Of a DNA stretch of 64,000 nt, positions 58,939 through 64,000 are shown one piece after another. A model generated the notes under the pieces. The model was given only the letters and a program-made list of their open reading frames with translations. It did no database searches and was not told the origin of the DNA. The stretch comes from a virus, in IMG/VR virus record IMGVR_UViG_3300020203_000404, positions 62,001-126,000 of that record; one strand, given 5' to 3'. Position numbers and translations under genes: made by a program. Within the stretch, counting starts at the first letter, position 1; every line of letters starts with the position of its first letter.

Positions 58939-59656
58939 TGATCAAACCATATTTTTTCAAGACGGAGCGTAGATAGTTTTCAAGGTCATCGAATGAACCA
59001 TTGTTCTGGTACGTGTTCTCAAACACTTCGTTATCTAGGGCCGTTTCACTTGCGTGATTATCTTTAAAGCCCGTAGACCTCTCCAGTCTAATGATGACGC
59101 CGCCCGCCTCTTCTGTCACGCTCTTTTCGTTAGGAAAGCGACAGTCCGTTATGATTACTACGTCAGTGCCCCAATCGCGGTTAAATGGAGCTTTAGCCCA
59201 TACTGGATCGTAAATCGCACGAAAGATGTCAGTACCCATCACTTGAAGCACTTCACGATTAGTCATGGCACCAGTTCGCGGCAGTAGTTTACCATCAAGT
59301 GGGTCAATTTCTATACTATATTTCAAGCGAACGTCGAGAGTGAATCCATCCCATAGAATGGGGGAGCGTTCGTTCTTTTGTACGTCAGTGCCGTAGACTT
59401 CCGCAGAACTCAAGCCCAAGATGTCAATGCACATATTCTTGAGAGGGTCGGCGAACGAAGTAATGACTACGCGTTTTCCGGTTGTTTCAAGTATTTTTTT
59501 GATAAACATAGCTGAGCTATCTTTACCAACTTGTTTCTTACCTGACAGTGCAATGAACACTGGAGAGGCATGGGGGGTCTTTTTAGTCATGTCTTCTAGT
59601 CCTACTGTTAGAGTATCGTGTGGTGTACCATAGTCTACTTCATCAAACCAATTCAT
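58931..59656 (-). CDS. Deoxynucleoside monophosphate kinase, T4 gp1-like
   Basis: A 241-residue P-loop kinase: SGKKQVGKDSS (residues 38-48) is the P-loop and VVIITDCRFPNEKSVTEE the gp1-type Walker B region. An ATG at 59590 with a weak AGGA upstream would give a shorter protein lacking the acidic N-terminal 22 residues; either start is possible. It phosphorylates dNMPs for DNA synthesis and joins the ribonucleotide reductase and ThyX in feeding replication. Confidence 0.8.
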   Translation of the reverse strand: MNWFDEVDYGTPHDTLTVGLEDMTKKTPHASPVFIALSGKKQVGKDSSAMFIKKILETTGKRVVITSFADPLKNMCIDILGLSSAEVYGTDVQKNERSPILWDGFTLDVRLKYSIEIDPLDGKLLPRTGAMTNREVLQVMGTDIFRAIYDPVWAKAPFNRDWGTDVVIITDCRFPNEKSVTEEAGGVIIRLERSTGFKDNHASETALDNEVFENTYQNNGSFDDLENYLRSVLKKYGLIND

Positions 59657-59690
59657 GCGTGCATCAATCTTGAAAAAACTGTAGGTGTCT

Positions 59691-60173
59691 TTAGTACTCC
59701 CCTAAGATACCCTTCACGACGTACAGGGCGTCTGCGATATTGGTCGTGCGAAACTGACAGCATTCGGTGACAAATGCATGTTCGTGTGTATTGCCAGTCT
59801 CTTCAATGATTAAGATGATAGGAATATCTCGGGCATTGGCCCAGCCGACTTCTACCATTGATCCAATAGAAACTCTTTTCGAGCCAAGTAAATTGAGAAT
59901 CATGACATCAGTATTGAGACAATAAAACCTGTCACGAGTCACAACACCAGTCGGCGTACTCATGGCACGCACCGCACACTCAAGTCCAGGTACGATTTCA
60001 CAATCAGTTAATAGACCTTTGTGATGACGTAGATGCACCGCTGAACTGAGCGGGCTAATGGCCTTGATGCCTGATTTAGCAAGCTCTTCTTGTGCGTCTT
60101 GACGCCATTCTGTAGCTTCGTCATACGTGAGACCACTGATTGGACCAGCCAAGTATACCGTTTTATTTACCAT
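59691..60173 (-). CDS. Nucleoside 2-deoxyribosyltransferase-like protein
   Basis: A 160-residue protein with VYLAGPISGLTYDEATEWR at the start, DVMILNLLG in the middle and SIGSMVEVGWANARDIPIIL, where the Glu is the expected catalytic nucleophile. This is the NDT/YtoQ-like Rossmann fold. It may exchange or cleave bases on deoxynucleosides or nucleotides. Members also act on NAD-type or ADP-ribosyl substrates, so a role with the NADAR gene nearby is possible but unproved. Confidence 0.7.
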   Translation of the reverse strand: MVNKTVYLAGPISGLTYDEATEWRQDAQEELAKSGIKAISPLSSAVHLRHHKGLLTDCEIVPGLECAVRAMSTPTGVVTRDRFYCLNTDVMILNLLGSKRVSIGSMVEVGWANARDIPIILIIEETGNTHEHAFVTECCQFRTTNIADALYVVKGILGEY

Positions 60174-60202
60174 GTAGCTTTCTTAATGAGGTTGCTTAGT
60201 TT

Positions 60203-60240
60203 ACTTGACATGCTCCCCGACCTAAAGGCACGGGGATTCT
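60203..60240 (-). ncRNA. IS200/IS605-type right-end hairpin, omega-RNA-like
   Basis: On the minus strand, GAATCCCCG, then an 11-base loop and CGGGGAGCATGTCAAG form a 6-bp stem (plus strand 60214-60219 with 60231-60236) ending at a TCAAG. From memory this is the 3' scaffold found at the right end of IS200/IS605 elements, where it forms the guide-adjacent part of the TnpB omega-RNA. No tnpB body is present, so it is called a remnant. Expression is unknown. Confidence 0.5.
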
Positions 60241-60398
60241 CCGGCTAGGCGACTTTCGTCGCTGTACGGTTGGCTTGACGTTTCAACACGGGTTGCTCCC
60301 AGGGGAGTCTTACGCCCGCTCCGCGTCCATTTAGCGTCGTGGGCATATCCTGCCCCGACTTGATCAATGTTATCAGCTGGTAGAAATGTAGTATTCAT
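60222..60398 (-). CDS. 58-codon ORF resembling the C-terminal tail of TnpB
   Basis: Its ATG overlaps the RNA ligase stop (ATGA). The first dozen codons are unlike TnpB; the rest reads DAKWTRSGRKTPLGATRVE, then TSSQPYSDESRLAGESPCL and TAG. The ending ESPCL followed at once by TAG and the hairpin GGTCGGGGAGCATGTCAAG is the arrangement at the 3' end of tnpB genes in IS200/IS605 elements. None of the catalytic RuvC or zinc-finger parts are present. It could be a captured fragment translated by chance. Confidence 0.5.
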   Translation of the reverse strand: MNTTFLPADNIDQVGAGYAHDAKWTRSGRKTPLGATRVETSSQPYSDESRLAGESPCL

Positions 60399-61456
60399 TC
60401 TTGCGTGACGGGCTTGCCTTTTTCATCCTTAACCTTTTCAAGGACAATTTTCCAGATATTGTCTATCATCTTCTTCTTATCTAATAGACCAAAGACAATA
60501 CCAGTTAAGGTCTTGGGCGTGTTTGCCTGGATCCAGAGAGCTTGCGTCTTGCGATCTGCATCAGGGATGCGACCGGCAATATCCTCAGTCTCGATACGCA
60601 GCTTGTCGTGCATAGTCTGCACGTAAGCACGGATGTCGTCGAAGTCCTGTCGAATACCATGAGGCAATTCGCGAAGCGTTACGCCGTATTCCTTGCCACG
60701 GATAAGCTCGATGACCCCCTTCGGGCTCATGTAATTCAGGAGTCGGTGGACACGCAGGTAGGCCGGTGATTTGACTTTAACACGACGACCGCTCGCAAAG
60801 CGAGCGACGTATCCCTCGTGGTTATCCTCGAAAGGAATGTCGCCACGTAAGTCCAGATTGTAGCGGCGGGGCCGCTTAAAGCCACACTTTTCTGCGAGTT
60901 GGTCAACTCGCATGGGGTGCCATTCCGTCCCGCCGTGCTCGATGACACCGAGTAGACACAGGAACGTCTCGCCCTTGTAATCTACGACGATTCGGTTCTC
61001 TGGATAGATAATCTCGAAGATTGGCGTGCAGTCCTTCGGCAGCAATTGCGTAGGATAGTTAGCATTCAAGATCTGAGTGCCCATCTTTGCCTGATTCGAC
61101 TCCATGCTACCGGGGGTCGCCAGTGACCACGACACGTCACCCGTCAAGAAGTATCCGATACCACATGAGCCGTCCACCTTTTCCGTGATCTCGATCTCTT
61201 CATCCCACGGAAGATTCTCCATCATCGTCTCGGAGACTTCTCCGAGGTTGAAGAACTTCGGAAAGGGGCGAGCCACTAACGTTCCATCGGAACGGAAGAT
61301 GATGCCGCGAGCCTGACGGTTCGTGTCGTTCCAGAGACCCTGGATGTGGGTGTCCTGGGTGTATTTGAAGATCGCGAGGTCGCCCGTTCGTGAGACGTTG
61401 ACACGACCTTCGTCTACCTCGCGAATGAGCTTCTGATAAAGTATGTAGTCTTTCAT
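60395..61456 (-). CDS. RNA ligase, T4 Rnl1-like
   Basis: A 353-residue nucleotidyltransferase. Motif I is EKVDGSCG with the adenylated lysine at residue 93; the upstream ARGIIF element, motif IV (HEGYVARF) and motif V (VKVKSPAYL) are in order. The C-terminal 100 residues are helical, as in Rnl1. It seals RNA ends, for example tRNAs cut by host anticodon nucleases. It is coupled to the CCA-adding enzyme gene by ATGA, strengthening a tRNA-repair role. Confidence 0.85.
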   Translation of the reverse strand: MKDYILYQKLIREVDEGRVNVSRTGDLAIFKYTQDTHIQGLWNDTNRQARGIIFRSDGTLVARPFPKFFNLGEVSETMMENLPWDEEIEITEKVDGSCGIGYFLTGDVSWSLATPGSMESNQAKMGTQILNANYPTQLLPKDCTPIFEIIYPENRIVVDYKGETFLCLLGVIEHGGTEWHPMRVDQLAEKCGFKRPRRYNLDLRGDIPFEDNHEGYVARFASGRRVKVKSPAYLRVHRLLNYMSPKGVIELIRGKEYGVTLRELPHGIRQDFDDIRAYVQTMHDKLRIETEDIAGRIPDADRKTQALWIQANTPKTLTGIVFGLLDKKKMIDNIWKIVLEKVKDEKGKPVTQE

Positions 61457-62685
61457 GCGAGTGCCTTTACTCGTGCTTGCTCCATCTTTTGCTTAATGGC
61501 TTCGCCATTTCGTAAATTAGCGAACTGATCGCCCTTCACGCTGCGGAATCTATCCGCAGCGTCTAGCACAGCTTGACGCTGCGGATAGGGCTTGTCATGA
61601 AAGTCGGGTCCACGCCCCTGAGCGTCTGCCTGCGAAGCAAGCGTAACGCATTCAATTAGCGTGTTGCCGTGAGCGGCCCCCAGTCGATCAAGGAGTCGTA
61701 CCTTTGTCGTAGACCTCAAGGAATCGAAACGATGGATATTCAGGTGCTCTCGTGACGTAGCCACACCAACATCTCTGAGTGCGTTGGGCACCTTTAAACG
61801 ATCACAGAATTTATGTACCAATGGTATACCCAACGCCTCATGATTGTAATGGTGCGGTAGGTTATCGTCGTCAGTCACGGCCTTTCCTAGATCGTGGACC
61901 AATGCAGCAAACATCGTGGCGTCATCCGCCCCGAGTTCGCGTGCTCGATCCACGACTAGAAGCGTGTGAACGAATGCGTCACCCTCCGGGTGATGCTTCT
62001 CTGGTTGGACTCGTCCAGCCAGAGCAGCGATTTCTGGGAACACTTCTGCCAAACATTGGAAGTCTCGAAGTGCCTCAAAGAATACACTCGGCTTGGCCGA
62101 ACGTAACGCCTTCATAAGCTCCTCAAAAACACGCTCGCCAGCGAGCGTGGGAAGCTCGAAACGCAAGAATTGGCACATATTCATAAGCTCTTGCGTAGAC
62201 TGGAATCCGAGTTGGGCCGCGAACCTTGCGGCACGCAACACACGCAACGGATCCTCAACGAAGTGCTTGCTGACGGGAGCCAGTCTTTTTTCAGCAATTG
62301 CCTTACGACCACCGAACGGGTCGATAATCTCACCCGTGAACGGTTCCATAGCCATAGCATTAATCGTCAAGTCACGACGGAACAAATCTTGTTCAATCGT
62401 GATGCCGCCCGTATCACAGACGAATCCCGTGTGACCAGCACCGACCTTGCGTTCTGTACGAGCTAGGGCAATTTCGATACCCGCAACGATAACGATAGGA
62501 AAATCCTTACCTACGGCATCGCCTTCTGGAAAGGCTGCAAGCAACTGCGGCATCGTCAGGCCAATGACGCAAATATCCACGTCATTCGACTCGCGACCCA
62601 TTACGTGATCGCGGACGGCCCCACCAACCACAAGGGGGTGGCCACCAACCGCTTGAATGCGGCGGCAAAGCTCAAGATGTTCCAT
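61453..62685 (-). CDS. cca: tRNA nucleotidyltransferase (CCA-adding) with HD domain
   Basis: A 410-residue class II nucleotidyltransferase. The head has VVGGAVRDHVMGRESNDVDI, with catalytic Asp35 and Asp37. RRDLTINAMA and DPLRVLRAARFAAQLGF follow. An HD domain (FVHTLLVVDRARELG, then AALVHDLGKAVT) is present, as in the E. coli type with phosphohydrolase activity. It rebuilds or repairs the CCA end of tRNAs, so together with the RNA ligase and kinase it could undo tRNA damage. Few phages encode it. Confidence 0.87.
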   Translation of the reverse strand: MEHLELCRRIQAVGGHPLVVGGAVRDHVMGRESNDVDICVIGLTMPQLLAAFPEGDAVGKDFPIVIVAGIEIALARTERKVGAGHTGFVCDTGGITIEQDLFRRDLTINAMAMEPFTGEIIDPFGGRKAIAEKRLAPVSKHFVEDPLRVLRAARFAAQLGFQSTQELMNMCQFLRFELPTLAGERVFEELMKALRSAKPSVFFEALRDFQCLAEVFPEIAALAGRVQPEKHHPEGDAFVHTLLVVDRARELGADDATMFAALVHDLGKAVTDDDNLPHHYNHEALGIPLVHKFCDRLKVPNALRDVGVATSREHLNIHRFDSLRSTTKVRLLDRLGAAHGNTLIECVTLASQADAQGRGPDFHDKPYPQRQAVLDAADRFRSVKGDQFANLRNGEAIKQKMEQARVKALA

Positions 62686-62698
62686 GTGTCATTATACC

Positions 62699-63127
62699 TT
62701 ACGTCGTGGACGTAGTCAACTTCTTTCGCAGATTCATGAGAGCCTTACCCAGAAAATTACTTCCCTTGCCGTTGCAGACTCCCCAAAACGTATCGCCCCA
62801 GGTATTACCTTCGATCAATTCGGCATCGCCAGTGGCGACAAGAGCGTCCTTAAGCACTTCTTCTGAAAATTTACTTACAAGTATATCTTCCATTACAACG
62901 ATCTTGTCCCAATTGGGACGTAATACCAGTGCTCTGCCAAGGTGTTTAGAGAGGCTTGCATCCATTAAAGGTTGTGTAAATGCTCGCCTTGCTTCCATGT
63001 TCAGGGTCTTGGCGGCTTGAAAAGCATGTTCGCTAGAAGGATAAATTAGTCCCTCATAACTTACATTACATCTGTAGAAATTACTCAGGAAGGCGTATTC
63101 GCCACGAAATTGTTCAATTCTTTTCAT
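62699..63127 (-). CDS. NADAR-family N-glycosidase (YbiA-like)
   Basis: ATG 63127 (MKRIEQFRGEYAFLSNFYRC) starts at the fold; the frame extends upstream inside the neighbour. The 142 residues show YAFLSNFY, IYPSSEHAFQAAK, LRPNWDKIVVMEDIL and NTWGDTFWGVCNGKGSN, the conserved NADAR pattern with the catalytic Glu in SEHAFQA. Family members cut N-glycosidic bonds on riboflavin intermediates or ADP-ribosylated bases. In phages they may reverse host ADP-ribosylation defences. Confidence 0.83.
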   Translation of the reverse strand: MKRIEQFRGEYAFLSNFYRCNVSYEGLIYPSSEHAFQAAKTLNMEARRAFTQPLMDASLSKHLGRALVLRPNWDKIVVMEDILVSKFSEEVLKDALVATGDAELIEGNTWGDTFWGVCNGKGSNFLGKALMNLRKKLTTSTT

Positions 63128-63407
63128 AACGACTACACTCCGTAACGACATTAAAGACGAGCGGTGATACAATCGACTGACCGGGCTGCGAACGCCAGAA
63201 ACACACCGATCGCACTTTCTGGATGTCAATCGAGATTTGAGAAACTCCGGGACTTTCTGCATTGTCACCGTCGAACGGATTGCCCTGTATCATTTCTGGC
63301 TGCATGAAAATTTGCACGTCGTTCTCTTGCAACGTCATGCCATGTCTGCACGTCCAGCACCGACTTTGTTGCGGCGTGACATCTTCTTCTTCATCATCGT
63401 CATGCAT
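63114..63407 (-). CDS. Small Cys-containing hypothetical protein, 97 aa
   Basis: ATG 63407 (MHDDDEEEDV) lies in the end of the kinase gene, overlapping it by 8 bases. The start is very acidic; RCWTCRHGM, then VRSVCFWR and TECSRYE provide four cysteines that may bind zinc. It overlaps the NADAR gene by 14 bases. I recognise no family. Confidence 0.5.
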   Translation of the reverse strand: MHDDDEEEDVTPQQSRCWTCRHGMTLQENDVQIFMQPEMIQGNPFDGDNAESPGVSQISIDIQKVRSVCFWRSQPGQSIVSPLVFNVVTECSRYEKN

Positions 63408-63816
63408 ATTCTTGTTCACTTTCAAGCGGCTGATACTTGTTGATTTGCCTTTGAACAATCTCTTTGGTTACACCATGAGTGTTTCGGGACGCGAATAGTT
63501 TGGCGTCCCACGGACCCTTGATTCGATAAATTGTGACTTCGTAATCAAATTCCTTAGCCATTTGAAGGTACGGAGTTAATTCCCAGCGAGTCATGCTCGT
63601 GTTCGACACGACCACCAGTTCTTTTTCGCTACTGACAGCTTCACGAACACGACGTTGACAGTCAGCGTGAGCTTGACTCAGCTTATTGGCCTCAAAAACG
63701 TACGTGCCGCTCCGCATAAAGAATTCGTCTGCCTCAAAGTGGAGACCTCCGAGTGCTTTAGCGGCGGTGGACTTGCCTGAGCCACTCGGCCCACGAAAGA
63801 TGATGAGCTTCTTCAT
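63400..63816 (-). CDS. P-loop kinase, polynucleotide-kinase-like
   Basis: ATG 63816 begins MKKLIIFRGPSGSGKSTAA with the P-loop at residues 9-17; the 13 codons further up are probably not used. The 138-residue protein has EADEFFM, CQRRVREAV, VVVSNTSMTRWELTPY and KEIVQRQINKYQPLE, typical of the PNK/zeta-toxin-like kinase group related to the T4 polynucleotide kinase domain. No phosphatase domain is present. It could prepare RNA ends for the ligase. An inverted repeat lies just upstream. Confidence 0.7.
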   Translation of the reverse strand: MKKLIIFRGPSGSGKSTAAKALGGLHFEADEFFMRSGTYVFEANKLSQAHADCQRRVREAVSSEKELVVVSNTSMTRWELTPYLQMAKEFDYEVTIYRIKGPWDAKLFASRNTHGVTKEIVQRQINKYQPLESEQEYA

Positions 63817-63830
63817 TGCTTTATCATACA

Positions 63831-63863
63831 ACAGGGGCGTGCTCTTGTCAAGCACGCCCCTGT
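63831..63863. terminator. 13-bp perfect inverted repeat in the intergenic gap
   Basis: ACAGGGGCGTGCT, a seven-base loop and AGCACGCCCCTGT form a very stable hairpin 15 bases before the kinase start (minus strand). No U-run follows on either strand, so it may be a factor-dependent terminator for the gene to the right, an RNA-processing site or a translational control element rather than a simple terminator. Confidence 0.6.
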
Positions 63864-63882
63864 GAAAACTTGATCTAAAGGA

Positions 63883-64000
63883 TCAGAACAGCTTGCCTTC
63901 GCTCGTAGCCGCCTCCACAGGAGGTTCGTCGCTCTTTGGTCCACCACTGACGAAATTGAATCCGCCGAAGCTGTCGAGAATCATTTCAAGCTTAGAACGC
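63883..64000 (-). CDS. Partial CDS, C-terminal end only
   Basis: The minus strand is open from the right edge to a TGA at 63883-63885 and encodes the last 39 residues of a protein, ending SKLEMILDSFGGFNF.., then EPPVEAATSEGKLF. The tail is acidic and ends in Phe, somewhat like single-stranded DNA-binding proteins. This is far too little to name the gene. The rest lies beyond the window. Confidence 0.5.
   Translation of the reverse strand, partial: RSKLEMILDSFGGFNFVSGGPKSDEPPVEAATSEGKLF

Noticed and set aside
61779-62117. Plus-strand open frame of 112 codons inside the CCA-adding enzyme gene
   Set aside because: Antisense to a well-recognised enzyme; Arg/Pro/His-rich product typical of a shadow frame.

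Overview
This window is part of the genome of a large tailed double-stranded DNA phage. That follows from tightly packed genes with many ATGA and TAATG stop/start overlaps, a complete phage-type replication set, virion and tail-fibre-like proteins and phage nucleotide-metabolism genes. There are no ribosomal or host housekeeping operons. The host is bacterial, as shown by Shine-Dalgarno sites of the AGGAG type, sigma-70-like factors and a peptide deformylase, but the sequence does not identify it. No tRNA, CRISPR array or complete insertion sequence was found. No gene-free stretch exceeds 300 bases.

Layout. Bases 1-5630 hold structural genes. Bases 5629-16570 form a replication and recombination operon on the plus strand: UvsX/RecA-like recombinase, PD-(D/E)xK nuclease, DnaB-like helicase, DnaG-like primase, RecB/Cas4-like nuclease, ClpP-like protease, a DnaE-type polymerase and a sigma factor. 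Bases 16570-36089 are a long glycan cluster with about ten glycosyltransferases, four methyltransferases and the GDP-mannose to GDP-fucose pair (GMD and fucose synthase). It also holds a GMP reductase/IMPDH-family gene and an A-type Fe-S carrier. This cluster is invaded by HNH homing endonucleases in several stages of decay. Bases 36098-43338 hold recombination-like and nucleotide genes (MazG, FAD oxidoreductase, B12-dependent ribonucleotide reductase, ThyX). Bases 43442-47988 encode small virion or tail-fibre-like proteins.

A strong hairpin at 47996-48018 separates two convergent blocks. Everything from 48024 to the right edge is on the minus strand. Reading leftward from the right edge, it carries a P-loop kinase, a NADAR protein, a CCA-adding enzyme, an Rnl1-type RNA ligase, a nucleoside deoxyribosyltransferase and a dNMP kinase. 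These are followed by a DnaQ-like exonuclease, a glycosyltransferase, an SbcC/RecF-like ATPase, a second sigma factor, an OB/HD protein and uracil-DNA glycosylase. The block ends with methionine aminopeptidase, peptide deformylase, PhoH and a lipoprotein.

The most interesting observations are three. (1) A GMP reductase-like gene at about 25654-26944 appears to have been interrupted near its start by an HNH module, leaving a 12-codon head with a strong ribosome binding site and a chimeric HNH-reductase reading frame. (2) At 60203-60398 there is what looks like the C-terminal tail of a TnpB protein with its right-end (omega-RNA-like) hairpin, overlapping the RNA ligase gene by ATGA, with no tnpB body present. 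(3) A contiguous group of RNA-repair and NAD/ADP-ribose-related genes lies at 59691-63816. All functional assignments rest on motifs read by eye; no database search was run.
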